Assembly (NCBI GenBank): GCA_017654935.2
Contig: CM065695.1
Span: 27,787,286-27,851,285 of the forward strand
Direction of reading: 5' to 3'
From: Phymorhynchus buccinoides
Lineage: Eukaryota > Mollusca > Gastropoda > Neogastropoda > Raphitomidae
DNA length: 64,000 bases
Part shown: positions 10,901-22,038 of the stretch, in pieces
Position numbering within the stretch: the first letter of the stretch is position 1
Layout of the letters: every line of letters starts with the position of its first letter
The notes under the pieces: generated by a model
What the model saw: only the letters and a program-made list of their open reading frames with translations
Database searches by the model: none
What the model was told of the DNA's origin: nothing
Position numbers and translations under genes: made by a program

Positions 10901-13900
10901 TTTCTATGTTCCACACACACACACACAAACAAAAATATCCGGAGTACGCCAGGAAAAGAAAGTCCCTATAATCTAAGCATGCATTCACAAACAAGCATTA
11001 TGCTGTTTACTAGAGAACATCCATAAAACAAAACAGTACTTTAAAACTCGGACATAACTCGGCAGTTATTTACAAAATACAAAACAGTACAAAATATCAT
11101 GTTCAGGTGATAAAATTTATAGTTGATTTAAAACACGCAAACAGTTTCAAGCGACCCAAAAGACAAACACTTAAAAAGGCACCAGTCTAGTCTCCTCCAA
11201 GACATAGCCAACATTGTGAACATGTTTAGTTAAAGACCCACAGAGCCGGCTGGATTAACTTTCCTCGTATACGATCGAGACTGCTCTTTAAAGTGATGTC
11301 TCGTTTTCGTGCAAGAGGCAATTTGCATGGCAGCAACGCTTGGTCAAAATAAGATTTCTTACCAGCTATAAGAGGGAAAACACGTGAAAACCGTGATTTT
11401 GACACGTGACGTACTAAGACGACGGGTGGTAACAATAAGGCAAGGATACAGAAATCAAATAGCACACGATGCCTGTGTTCGTCATGCCTCGGGGTGGGGG
11501 TGGAAGCACGCTCTGCCACTTGCTCTGGGAGTCCATGTATTTCATGAACTCTGGGAAAGAAAAAGCAAAAAAATCATACTCAATTTGAAGCTTATTCCAG
11601 ACTTGTAAATTGAGAATTCAACATTTTGTTCCCCTTGAACACTGAATCAATTTTTTTTTGGGGGGTGTCAAAATTTGGAAAAACAGGCGCCACCTCGTAA
11701 CTGAGGCAAGGTTACATCCATGGATTTTTTTTTTAACATAACAGCAACTCCCCTGGGGACACATTTATCATGGATTTTTGTAACATACAGCAGCCCCCTG
11801 GGGACACATTTATCATGGATTTTTGTAACATACAGCAGCCCCCTGGGGACACATTTATCATGGATTTTTGTAACATACAGCAGCCCCCTGGGGACACATT
11901 TATCATGGATTTTTGCAACATACAGCAGCCCCCTGGGGACACATTTATCATGGATTTTTGTAACATACAGCAGCCCCCTGGGGACACATTTATCATGGAT
12001 TTTTGTAACATACAGCAGCCCCCTGGGGACACATTTATCATGGATTTTTGTAACATACACATTTATCATGCAGCATACCAGCCTGGGGACACATTTATCA
12101 TGGATTTTTGTAACATACAGCAGCCCCCTGGGGACACATTTATCATGGATTTTTGTAACATACAGCAGCCCCCTGGGGACACATTTATCATGGATTTTTG
12201 TAACATACAGCAGCCCCCTGGGGACAGAGAGAGTGCATGATACAACACATTTTCTATGTTCCACAACACCACAAAAACAGGTTTATCATTTGAAAAAGAA
12301 AACGGATTTAAACAAAAATATAGATGATAATTATGCTAACTCCTAACACTTTTAAAGTTTGCAGGGTTTAGCCAATGTGAGAACAAGAGAGAACTTACAT
12401 CTAAATCAGCATGCATATTCTTTCAAAGAAGAAAATGGAAAAAACAAAAACAAAAAAACGATTTCATAAAAATCAGTCCAACCAAATCCTGAGTAACTCC
12501 CAACAGCACAACAATCAACTTTTTTGTTTTGTTTTTAATTTTAAAATGGTCAAAAATCCATATTTTCTGATTCCATACCATCAGTCTACAGAGCCTTTAC
12601 TCTGAATCCTGATTTTGTCAGTCTTAAAAGGCATAAACAATAGCATAAGTTACACTTTGAAACAATTTGAGAAGAAGGAATTGATTTCATCTTGATTTTG
12701 ATACAATGCCTTTTTACTTCGTAGAGGAACCACATTTTACTTCTACTATCTGTAACTTTTTAGAAGAACCCTACCTGTTATTGTGGCGATGCACTTCTGT
12801 TGTTCCTTTGTCCTGTATGTGGACACTCCAGGCGCAGCTTTGCGTGCGGCTACATCGCAAAGACCGGGTAAGTGGTTCTCCACTTTGGTTGGCACCTTGG
12901 TTCGTATCTTGGTTGGCATCTTGGTTGGCATCTCAACATCACCATTGCTGTTCTTGCCCACGGGTTTGAACAGAGACGATCCGTTCAGTGGGGATGCCCT
13001 TGAGAAACAATAATTAAGTGTACCATGATTTTTCTAATTCATACTTATCACCAAGCTTAATGGATAAACTTTTTCACAAACACACTGCTAGAATACTAGC
13101 AACGCCTGCGCTTACCGTTGCCGACACGCTGCTAGTATGTTAGCAACAGGCAAAATGCCCCCTGAGGCTGGCAGTGGTAAGGCTGCTTTCAACTCATTCA
13201 ATTAAAAACGCAATAACGAATTGGTTTTCAAATTTTATATCGTTTTAAAAACTAAAACTAATTCTAAACCACTAGAATAGAAAGGGGGATTGCGTTACCC
13301 TTAAGGCGACATCGTAATATGACGTCAATTTGTGAATCTCCAGTTCAATATTGGAAAAGAATTAGATCACCAGCATTTGTTCAAATGTTTCTACTTTCAC
13401 TGTACCAACTGTCTTGTTTGTAACTGAAAGGGTTTTCTAGAGGCAAACGGATTTCTGAAAACTATGACACATTGGTCACTGCGTTGCGGTATGGGTAAGT
13501 GCGCACTTTAGATACAGGCCATCGCGTTCTGGCTCTAAAAAACGTACTTTCAACTTAAAGTGAGTTCTTTTCAAATGATGAAAATATGTAAACATTCAGC
13601 TTTCCTTTACTGTCAAAAATATTTAGACTTTGTATTTAGATCAAATGAGACACAAGACAATCCAAGATAGTGATCTGTGCTCTGTGTGTGCGTGTGTATA
13701 TTTTAGTTCACAATGACATTACGAGCTCAAAAGAGAAAGGGAGTTGGGGGGTGGCAGGACTGCAATATTTTGACTTATTTAGACCTACACGGTAAGCATC
13801 ACCAATACCCCCAGGAGGAGGCATGGTCTTCGCGTATACCCCTACAAAATACACAGTGTATGTTCCTGTCTGCATTAACCCTTTCACTGCCAAAGTCGCA

Positions 13901-16701
13901 TTTTAGCACCACAGTGATTTAACACCTATGTCACTGAAAGGCATCAAATCGGGGTATATTATCCAAAGACCCTATTGTCTTAGTTTTGGGAAGGATATAC
14001 AAAATTTTATATATGTCACAGAAGAATCCCCAATACTGCAGATAGATTTTGTTCTCTACCCAGGTAAATTTAATGGAATTTTTTGGCTGAAATATGGCTT
14101 GCGGTGAAAGGGTTAAAGCGAAAAGAAAAAGCTGCATAACAGAGTTAATTTGTTTCTATCGTCTTATGGCGCCAGTGCTGTCATCAAGCATGAATGCAGA
14201 GGTTCCGCTAGCCTACCAAAACTTTCGGTGGACAGTACCGGCAACAGGAAAATATTCCGGTACCGGCCATCACACAGCCGGTGCAATCAAACTTCGCTGT
14301 GCAGAAAATATCTGTACATAGATCTATGCGATCGTAATGCGTCATAGTATGTTGCCTTTTAAGACCAAGTTACGTCACCTTTGTGATGTTGTCGTCATCA
14401 TCAGACAAACAGAAAGACGTCAGAGGGGGGTATACAGATAAGAAACCGGAGAGCAGAGAGCGGGAAGCCCACAAGTGGGAACACAACCTTGCTATTTACG
14501 TAAGCATGACACAAAACTTTTATCGCGCATCTGCCTGACGTAGGTGTGTGACCTTACCAGCTCGAAAGAAAGTCTTGGGTACCGGTACGCGATACCGATG
14601 ACATTAATTTTCATCAGTATTAGACCAAAAACTATTGGTAAAAACTGGCATATGCCGGTCTAACGGAACCTCTGTGAATGTGATATTACAATCAAAGTTT
14701 TTTTTTAAATTTTACTTAGATTTTAAAACTAAAAGTGGCATGCTCCACTTGAGCGAAGAAATACTACTGATTTACATAAAACGTCAATTTTTAAAATGTC
14801 TTTATCTTGTCACAGAACATCATAGGTCATTTGACCAGTTCAAAGAAAATATAATAGATATTTTCATAAAACGATAAGTCATAGTGTAAAAAAAAAAGAG
14901 AAGGAACTACAACTTGAGCGCAACAAAAAGCTGTTTTCTAGGGCACTGTTGCAATGAATCACATAGTTTATTATGGTTTCGACTGCATATATTCAAAGAA
15001 TGACATGTGAAAAGTTATTGCTTTGTTTTTTATATGTTATATTCTTCTCTTTTTTTTGCATTAGAAAAGCTAGTACAGTACTATGCAATGTAAAGTAATA
15101 ATGGGGCAATTATTTTCAGTCTATTGTTTCACTCCAGTCAATCTGATCACTATGGTCGTATGGAATCCGTTGCAGCTCACATCAAAATCCTTAAAGATAC
15201 TAACAGACACGAAGTAAACATAATGTCATATGACCTCTTGCCTAAAAAAAAAGAAGGTGATTTCAACATTTGATCAGTCAATGACTGATGACCGGTGCTA
15301 AGAATAATCCCTGCGTGACATCATATAGTAATTTGGCAAGTGTCCCGTGTGTGTGTCTGTGTGTCTGAAACACGAAACAGGCCTTATAACTCCGCCGTTT
15401 TTCGACCGAATCGCTTCAAATTTGCTGTGAGCCCTCACGGGGCGATGGCAAATACGCGAAACGCGCATCCGCCGGCCTTTCGGCGCCCGTATCTCCGGCG
15501 TTTCTGGGCCGATTGCCTTCGAATTTGGCAGGTACATGACTGGGTACGGTCACTATTGCTGTGCCAAACCGGATGCGAATCGGTTCAGAAACGCGTGCGC
15601 TATACGCTGCTTTACCTTTTCACGAATAACTCCGCCGTTTCTTAACCCAATCGCCTCAAATTTGCTGTCAACCTTGCTATGGCCCGGGCAAAGCCTAGCA
15701 GCAAATTGGAAGACAATCGGGAGAGCGCGTCACAGCAGCGCCAACGTGAAACGGGGCCTTATAACTCCGCCGTTTCTTAACCGAATCGCTTCAAATTTCC
15801 TGTACTCAGCGTTACCAGTACTTGGCTTTACCGTTACTAGGCGTTACCAGTACGGTACATTGCCAGTACTAGGCGTTGCGCTAGTACTAGTAAAAACAAC
15901 TACATAAAAAATGCCATATGGTCTATACTGATATAGGCAAACATGCACTGCAGAACGAACAACAGGTGCCCACTCAAGGTGCGCAAGGTTTCACGTGTGG
16001 ACGCCAGTGACAAAATAGAAAAAATGGCATGTCATAAATTGTCCGATAGATCAGAGAAAAAAAGGAACATTCAAAAAACAGATTTGGAAGGAAAGATGAA
16101 AGAACAGATTGAAGATCCGGGGAGACCAAAACGTCAAAATTTAAATGATAAAAAAAAGAGGAAATGAGCCAACTTACCACGCATTCGGTGGGGCCACTGG
16201 CACACTCGATGGCTGCGATTTAACCAGACGCTGGATACCCTTTGGCTGAAACTTTGGGGAATGCACATTCAGCTCTGAAGGCGTGATGAGCGGGGCTTGG
16301 AGAATAGGATCAGAGGTTTCATGCCACATGCTCGGGCAGACCCCATGCATCTCGTTTGGGAAACTCGTTGACTGCGATCTAAACAGATGCTGCATACCAC
16401 CCCTTGGCGGCAGAAACGCAGGGATTTGCACATTCAGCTCAAAAGACGTGATGGGCGGGGCTTGGAGAAGAGGATCATTGGTTTCTTGCCTCATCATGGA
16501 TGCCCCGGAAACCTCCTTTGTTGGAGTCTGCACTGGACTCTCAAGGAGATTCTCATAATGTCCATTCTGCAGTGGAAGGATGGTGGAGTCATAGTAGCTG
16601 CAGTTTCTGTCAGTCAGAAACTTGATCAGATCATTGCGTACCTTGCCAGAGGTGCCAGCTATGTCGATGAAAGCGAACGGCATCATTAGCTTGTTGAGGC
16701 C
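4942..16701 (-). CDS. unidentified multi-exon gene (eight consecutive coding exons, 393 codons, both ends open)
   Basis: Exons in transcript order: 16701..16178, 12998..12775, 11550..11468, 10313..10195, 8824..8781, 6543..6473, 5598..5517, 4973..4942. Each acceptor ends in AG. Six donors are GTAAGT. The exon ending at 12775 uses GTAGGG, and the one ending at 11468 uses GTGTGC and is the least certain. Every junction phase matches, and the 1179 nt contain no stop. The first exon holds two Pro-rich repeats of about 50 residues (ET-DP-LQAP-IT--ELNV). The second exon has Pro-Thr-Lys repeats. The third reads KYMDSQSKWQSVLPPPPRG. The rest is probably helical, with LKTWKAY, LSREQIYVLDQLKAFRC and VEFFDALSTRIEEELF. 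I recognise no family, signal peptide or membrane segment, and suggest no function. The start and stop exons are missing. Confidence 0.72.
5171..5350. repeat. fragments of hAT-like MITE and of a second interspersed repeat
   Basis: The segment before 5260 resembles the TATAAGGCGCAC-type element family found at 6682..7264. The part TTTAAAGAGCGGCCTCAATTTGAAG at about 5285-5310 recurs at about 48930-48955. Both are non-coding. Confidence 0.45.
5683..5940. mobile_element. hAT-like MITE of the TACTGTAAAA/TATAAGRCGCAC type
   Basis: The ends are inverted: TACTGTAAAA at the left and TTTTTACAGTA at the right, with GCGGCTTATA motifs repeated inside. It lies in the intron between exons 5517..5598 and 6473..6543 and abuts the next element at 5939-5940. 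Confidence 0.6.
5939..6467. mobile_element. hAT-like MITE, interrupted by another repeat
   Basis: Begins TACCATATTTTTCGG and ends with the near complement (a TATAGTGTGAAAAACATGGTA segment). The middle contains an insertion of the ATTAACCGAGATAGG repeat with a poly-G run at about 6165-6183. Its right tip reaches the donor site of exon 6473..6543. Confidence 0.55.
6682..7264. mobile_element. hAT-like MITE with TACCGTAATTTTCGG ends
   Basis: TACCGTAATTTTCGGACTAT at the left and CCGAAAAATACGGTA at the right form terminal inverted repeats, with TATAAGGCG-like motifs just inside both ends. About 580 bp with no transposase frame. This terminal pattern is widespread in animal genomes. Confidence 0.7.
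7265..8220. other. intronic DNA with no recognised feature
   Basis: Between two MITEs inside the - strand gene. No exon with matching phase or protein-like reading was found. Confidence 0.4.
8222..8770. mobile_element. fold-back MITE with arms of about 200 bp
   Basis: The left arm (TAAAGGGCTACCCTGACGGA, then an AAGAAACACGTC segment, TTTGCTCTGGTTTCCTAGAA, and GGCGATTCCTCC) is repeated as reverse complement on the right side up to CCTTTA at 8770. Its right end lies 4 bp beyond the donor hexamer of exon 8781..8824. Confidence 0.75.
8992..9248. mobile_element. MITE with CAGGCATCAGAAT ends (copy 1), nested in an older element
   Basis: CAGGCATCAGAATAG at the left and the complement ATTCTGATGCCTG at the right. 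Internal landmarks are GCGGTAAAAGGGCC, AAATGAGTTCCCAACA and AAACCTCTGACAAGAGAAGC. A second copy is at 61485..61810. The host sequence on both sides is an older TATAAGGCGCACC/CCGAAAAATACGGTA-type MITE spanning about 8930-9345. Confidence 0.75.
10427..10590. repeat. four-copy compound repeat: unique 19-mer plus (CA)n
   Basis: CTTTTTGAGAAAATCAATG followed by a CA run of changing length, repeated four times, so a microsatellite has been duplicated together with its flank. Confidence 0.85.
10590..10910 (-). mobile_element. antisense LINE/SINE 3'-end remnant
   Basis: A CAACAACAA tail next to TATTTATACGGCGCTGAAT, which in reverse is the GCGCCGTATAAATA-(TTG)n kind of 3' end seen in CR1/L2-type elements. 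The further segment to 10910 (TTTGAGGTTAGCTTTGAAAG, then GAGAGCGGAAGTTTGTTCC) looks repeat-derived. Confidence 0.45.
11744..12227. repeat. 45-bp minisatellite, about ten units
   Basis: The unit runs from CCCCCTGGGGACACATTTAT through CATGGATTTTTGTAACATAC to AGCAG. Copies are nearly identical, except one rearranged unit at 12057-12085 and a T-to-C change at 11916. Because 45 is a multiple of three, several reading frames stay open through the array. These are not counted as genes. It lies in the intron between exons 11468..11550 and 12775..12998. Confidence 0.95.
12250..12770. other. intronic AT-rich DNA with no recognised feature
   Basis: Between the minisatellite and exon 12775..12998. No coding frame, repeat or structural RNA pattern was seen. 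Confidence 0.4.
13879..14112. mobile_element. piggyBac-like MITE, copy 1
   Basis: CCCTTTCACTGCC at the left and the near complement GCGGTGAAAGGG at the right, flanked by TTAA on both sides (13875-13878 and 14113-14116). TTAA duplication and CCC-starting ends are hallmarks of piggyBac. About 234 bp, no coding capacity. Confidence 0.8.
14117..15360. other. intronic DNA with no recognised feature
   Basis: Includes several GGTACCGGT-like motifs around 14210-14280 and 14575-14590, but no repeat unit or exon that I can support. Confidence 0.4.
15365..15895. repeat. interspersed repeat with the ACTCCGCCGTTT motif, copy 1
   Basis: Three internal cycles begin with ATAACTCCGCCGTTT and continue AACCGAATCGCTTCAAATTT. 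The last is followed by GCGTTACCAGTACT-type repeats up to a GCGTTGCGCTAGTAC segment near 15880. Related copies lie at 17700..18430 and 56255..56400. Confidence 0.7.
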
Positions 16702-16815
16702 CTGAAATTTTAAAAATGTGAAACCTGCATTCTGTATTTTGTATTGCATCATCATTACATGCTTGAACATACGTACGTGTGCCTGTGTGCATGCTGATTT
16801 GTCCTGATAACCTTA

Positions 16816-16927
16816 AAGACCCCCCCACGTCACGTGTCGCATTCCCTCTTATGCTAGGAAGATTTCTTACCAGCTATAAGAGGGAAACACGTGAAAAACA
16901 TTATTTTGACACGTGACGTGGGGGGTC
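16816..16927. mobile_element. short MITE with AGACCCCCCCACGTCACGTG ends
   Basis: AGACCCCCCCACGTCACGTG at the left and CACGTGACGTGGGGGGTCT at the right form perfect inverted ends. The centre carries TTTCTTACCAGCTATAAGAG. Partial relatives lie at about 11350-11420 and 48805..48890. It sits 115 bp upstream of the first recognised exon of the - strand gene. Confidence 0.75.
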
Positions 16928-17295
16928 TGTAAGAAGTCAGGGCTCCCAGTGACCCCCGCTTGGGGGTCTATGAAGTACTAAAATTCTAAAAGACTATCTA
17001 AAAGAATGTGCAGGGGGTCCCCGGGTTGCACTAGAAAAAAATCTTTTCAGCATTCACACTGTCACTGCGACCCTCTAACCCACCTCAAGGACCTGCTATA
17101 CTGTAAGTGAAGGAGTCCCTGGGACCCCTTGTTTTGCGGGATGATTGAGAGCCCCGAGAAGTTGTCAACGGGGCTATATCTTTAATCTTAATCTTAACAG
17201 AAAACAAGGCCTCCCAGTTCTATCACTTCAGTTCAGCCCACCCACACATAGCACCATTCAAATGAACCACCAGCAGAGCTTCAGACTTTTCAAGG

Positions 17296-18180
17296 GATAG
17301 TGACTATCTTGGTGCAAAATCGCGCGAGATATGACTGAGCCAATTTACATTTGCGCGGACCCAGCATTTCAAGCCGTTCTCAACAAACAGTTTACACAGA
17401 AAGGATCTGAATTTCTATATGAATGTGCCAGAGCTTCAGGATTTGTTTTGTTTACGTCATAAGTCATTTGACCCCTGGCAAAAGAACATGAAGGGTCAAT
17501 TAGGGTAATTGGCCCTGGTCCCCAGAAAATCTGAAGCTTTGCACTGGTGAAACCTGGGTTAAATCTAAATCAAATTCTACAACAGCAAAACATAGAGCAG
17601 GCACTGATTGTGATTTTCATCCAAATTTGGCAATGATGTGAGTAAGGAATGGTGCAAACAAAATTAGAATGGCAGTATCATTATATTAAAAGGCAACTGT
17701 CCGTCCGTCCGTCCGTGTGAAACACAGAATGGGCCTTTTAACTCCACCGTTTTTCGACCGAATCGCTTCAAATTTGCTATCAGCCGTAACGTGGCGATGG
17801 CAACGGCAACCGTGTCATTTGCGCGGTTTGGCAAATGCGCGAAACGCGTATCCACCGGCCTCCCGGCGCCCGTATCTTTTCTATTTCTGGACGGATTACC
17901 TTCAAATTTGGAAGGTAGATGACCAGGGACAGTGACTATCTGTATGCCAAATGGAAGCGAATCGATTTCTAAATACACAAGATATGCGCCGCTTGACCTT
18001 TTCACAAACCGCGGCGAAATGAGACCCGACATTGATTCGAAATTTGGAACGTGCATGACCAGGGATAGTGACTATCTTGGTGCAAAATCGCGCGAGATAT
18101 GACTGAGCCCATTTACATTTGCACGGACCCGGAATTTCAAGCCGTCCTCAACAAACAGTTTACACAGAAAGAACTCAGTA
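17296..18180. repeat. 120-bp direct duplication plus second copy of the ACTCCGCC repeat family
   Basis: The segment at 17296..17415 (GATAGTGACTATCTTGGTGC through TTTACACAGAAAG) is repeated at 18061..18180 with a few changes. Between the two, 17700-18060 is a copy of the interspersed repeat at 15365..15895. Confidence 0.75.
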
Positions 18181-18639
18181 CTGAGCGCGCGCAGGCAAGA
18201 AACGTTGGAGAGCGGAGATAACTTTAGCGACATACAATATCCTGCTAATCACTGAGTGAGAGCGGAGATGACGTTAGCGAGGGACGGGGTGGAACGGGAT
18301 GAGAGAAGAAGATGGAAGGAGGGAGAGAGACAAAAGTAATAATATAATATTTTGCGGAACCGGCAAAAAACCGGTACTCAGCATTGCCAGTATTTGGCGT
18401 TACCGGTACTAGGCATAGGGCTAGTCTATATTAAATGCGCTAAGGATCCGAGGAGGGGACCCTAAAAACTCGAGTAACGCATAAACGTCGGACTTTCGCT
18501 CACGATGCGGGTCGAGATATGCGCTTCGTCGATTTATTCTGCTAGGTCGCATTAAAAATGTTGCTTTTGAAAGTTGATTTTGAAGGCAAAATGTTGCCCG
18601 CGTGCCAATTGGCATTATTCTGAAGCTGCGTAAATTGAC

Positions 18640-19115
18640 TTGACTTGACTTGACTGCTTTCCCTTCTTCCTCTAATAATGACATTTTTACATGGGTGGGA
18701 CACGAGGGGGAAAGCAGGATAGGGGAAACCCCAAGCGAAGCTAGGAAGGAGAAGAGGGGGGTGAGTAGGGCTTCCTCTACCTTATAACCATATAATTATT
18801 TGTTTTGAAAGGTGCATAACGGAGAATAACGCATCTGCGCTCATGAATTGACAGGAAACCGAGCAAGCAATGATGAAGTGTGCTGTCTACTACAGTGTGT
18901 GTGTGTGTCTGTGTGTGTGTGTGTGTGTGTGTGTATCGAACATATTATAAAGTAAAATAAATGCTCCTCACACATTTCACAACACATTTAGGCCCCTACT
19001 TTTCTCAAAGGGGGGGGGGGGGGGGGGGGGGGGGAGACACGGGGAGGAGGAAAGCAGGAAAGGGGAAACCCCAAGCGAAGCTAGGAAGGAGAAGAGTGAG
19101 GCGAGTAAGGCTTTT
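18640..19115. repeat. (TTGAC)n retroelement tail, (TG)n, poly-G and a duplicated segment
   Basis: TTGACTTGACTTGACT at 18636-18655 resembles a LINE 3' tail. A segment containing AGGGGAAACCCCAAGCGAAG occurs at about 18700-18775 and again at about 19036-19110, on either side of a (TG)n tract and a poly-G run at 19011-19034. Confidence 0.6.
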
Positions 19116-19289
19116 GTGCTTCATGCTGCCGTGCAGAGCACAGGTTTATATAGCTTTGTTATAATACAGAAAGAATGACAAGTCACAACAATCAGCAAAG
19201 AAAATTGAACGTATTATTTACCACTAAAGCTCAAGACAACAATAGACAATAATTGCAAATAGGCAAGGGAAATCATTTCATGGTTAGTG

Positions 19290-20730
19290 CGAGTGACCTT
19301 TCAATAATTTTGGGGGCAAACAAGGAAGTAAAGTGTAGTGTATAATTATTATGCAGTTTGCGGATTTTTCTAGCACAGGACCTACAATTTTCAAATACAA
19401 ATAGGTGTAAAAGCCAAAAGGGAGTTTTGGGTCATTTGCAGTCATCCACTTTCTTTCACAATGTGTGTGGGCGGGCGTTCTTCTGTGCCAACAGGTCTGG
19501 CAGCCTCTCATAGAGCAGTGAGTTCAGCTCGGTAGTTTGACGACCGCCGACCAGCAGGCAGGGATCTTAACAAGGTGTGTCCATCTGGGTGGCGGGTGAA
19601 GATCCCACTGTCTCTGTTCTTGACAGCTGCATCAGTGGATCCATCAGTCTAGACATGGGTCCACTCCGATATGTTGTAGCGCTCATGCAGCATCTCCAGT
19701 GTCAGAGACCTGAGAGTGTGATCCGGCTGGTCTCCCTTACTGTCACTCCCGGGACGTCTGTAACGAAGAGCACGCCGTCCTGCTGACCATCCCATTCTTC
19801 TGCGTCTTGGAGTGGCTCTCGTTCTTCAGGAGTGCTTAGCAGGACGTCGCTGTGGGTCCTCACCAGCCACTTTGCCAGATGGTTGACACTGCCTCTTTTC
19901 AGCCTGTTCTTTGTTGGCTCCTGCAGATGGTGGGCTGGATGAGACGGAATTTGTTGCAGCTTTTCGTGTTGGGTGAGAACTTTCTCTTCTCATCTGGTGT
20001 CAAGTGAAGGAAGTCCTGTGGTCAGGCATGGTAGTGGGGGCAAAGTGGTTTTCAAGGAAAATGGCCGGGGGTCCAAAGAATATTCAATAAAATTCAATAA
20101 ATGAGTGAAATTTTCACTTTTTTCATGCCATTTCAATGCATTTTTTAAATAATTTTGTTTCAAACTGTTTCGCGGATTTTCCATGATTCACAGGTCTACC
20201 ATGCCTGTGTGGTGGACTCAAGGGCGTTGATGGGTGTGGTTTTCAGTCCCCCAGTGATGAGTCGCATGCCTGCATTCTGCACTTTGGCCAGCTTGCTGGT
20301 GTTGCTCTTTGCAGCTGTGGCCCCTGCCGCTGATCCGTACTCCATCACTGGGCGCACATTGCCCATGTACACCTGAGGATGCTGTTGCTGGCTCCCCACT
20401 TGGTGCCAGCCAGTTTCTTCATGAAAAGCTGTCTTGTAGCCCTCTTCTCCATCTCTTTGATGTGGGGCTTCCATGTCAGTCGCATAACCAGTTTGACACC
20501 TAAGTAGGTGGGAGCGTCTTCTTGTGGGATCTGCTGGTCATTGACAGTTTTAGGAGATGGAGGCCAAAAATCAACAAATTCAAGCCTTTTGAAAGAAAGA
20601 GGATGATTGTAAATGACCAAAAACTGCTTTCATACCTATTAAAAATGCAATTGCTGAAGAAATCTGTTAATACCATAATCATCAATTATGTAGGCTTTCT
20701 TTCCTTGAAAGACCGCCAAACTAATGAAGA
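19290..20730. repeat. inverted repeat pair flanking the antisense LINE fragment
   Basis: 19300-19470 and 20590-20720 are similar in opposite orientation. Both include a CTTTCAATAA/GAAAG segment and GAAAGAAAG-GGATGA-TG-AAATGA. This suggests the LINE piece sits inside a larger MITE-like or fold-back unit. Confidence 0.45.
19520..20620 (-). pseudogene. antisense Jockey/I-like LINE fragment with RT C-terminus and RNase H start
   Basis: Read on the - strand with frameshifts, 20620-20345 gives TYLGVKLVMRLTWKPHI and 20380-20196 gives VRPVMEYGSAAGATA then KVQNAGMRLITG. These are typical of the region after the RT palm in Jockey/I-type LINEs. After an unrelated insertion at about 20030-20200 the frame resumes. 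Near 19660-19515 it gives TDGSTDAAVKN and SNYRAELTAL, the start of an RNase H domain including the first catalytic Asp, directly after a stop codon. Stops and frameshifts show it is dead. A related RNase H fragment lies in ACSF3 intron 7. Confidence 0.75.
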
Positions 20731-20759
20731 AGTCTTTCCATTGCCCCATCTATGCGATT

Positions 20760-22038
20760 AAATAATCCTTCAAAGAAAAACAAATCTACATGGAAAAGGA
20801 TATTTTAAATTGCTAAGTTCACAACTAAAGTAAATAGCATCAAAATCGTCGGATGCCATTGCTAATGAAAAAAGAACTTCAAGAAGTCGAAACCGGTAAA
20901 ATGAAAATCACCATGACACTTGACAGTTCTACTTTTTCTGTGGTGGTGACCAACTTCTTGAAGTAATTTGACACATTTTCGACACGTTTAGAGGACACAG
21001 ACACACAGTGTGGGCTGAAAAAACGTTTCAAACCGCTTATCTGTATCATGTGTATTAATCAGCTTTATATTAACTGCTTTAGTTGAAGAAAATCCGTTTT
21101 CTGAACTTTCTGTGCTGTCTCTGTCTGTCTCTCACTCCCTGTCTCTGTCTCTCACTATCTGTCTGTTTCTCGCTCTATCCCACAGATTGTAAGAATAGGC
21201 TTTGCCTAATCTTCACCCTTGCAAAATAGTTTCCAGTGTTCAGTGTTCTCTCTCTCTCTGTCTCTCTCTCTCTCCTGTTTGCTTGTGTATAACTTAACTA
21301 AAACTAAAAGAAGTCAAAACACAACATTCCGGCTTGTTGGGCATTGAATACACGTATATATGCACATATTAATCAAAATAAAGAGCATTATAAAAGAACT
21401 TAAGAAACAGAACAAGACATGCTAGTTGTCATGTAGATCAGTTGACAATGGAGGCAATGGCGATTGTAAGTTTTATTCATTCAAGATGCACAGACAAATG
21501 TGCAGGCCCTCATTGCCATTTTAAAGCATGCTACTTCATGTAAGATTAGAGCACAAAAGATTATTTTTTTCTGTCACATATCAATGCAATGCAGTCCATA
21601 AGATGCTTAGAATTTACTGTGCTGGAAAGAAATATTTACACCCTTGCTGGCAATGATAACTGTACATGAGCAGACTAGCCCATTGTGTGACTCATGATTG
21701 TAATGAGCTTAGAGCTTGGTCTGGTTTTTATGACAGGCACATAAAATTGCATTTAGCAAGTCATAATTGTTCATTAGATAACCAATAAAAGCTAATGTAA
21801 TTGCATTCACAAGTGGTAATACCAGTATTAGGGTGACGTCACAAAGGGGCCTGTTTCTCGACAGAAATCACCAGCTGCGAAGGTGTTTCCCATCATTTTA
21901 TGTTGGGGGGGAGGGGTCTAAGGTACATGTGTGCCAAAGGGCATGCCGTAACATAATTTGCAATTTGCCATTCATTTTATCTTGTAAGCGGACAGACCAT
22001 TTCTTTTAGTTTTACTTATTTACGCATTGCGCATGGGA
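20760..22038. other. no gene; simple repeats only
   Basis: CT-rich microsatellite tracts at 21115-21180 and 21245-21275. Otherwise AT-rich DNA without recognisable features. Confidence 0.45.

Noticed and set aside
11668..12346. Long open frames on both strands (up to about 200 codons)
   Set aside because: They arise from the 45-bp minisatellite, whose period is divisible by three. The peptide is a pure repeat with no start context or splice support.
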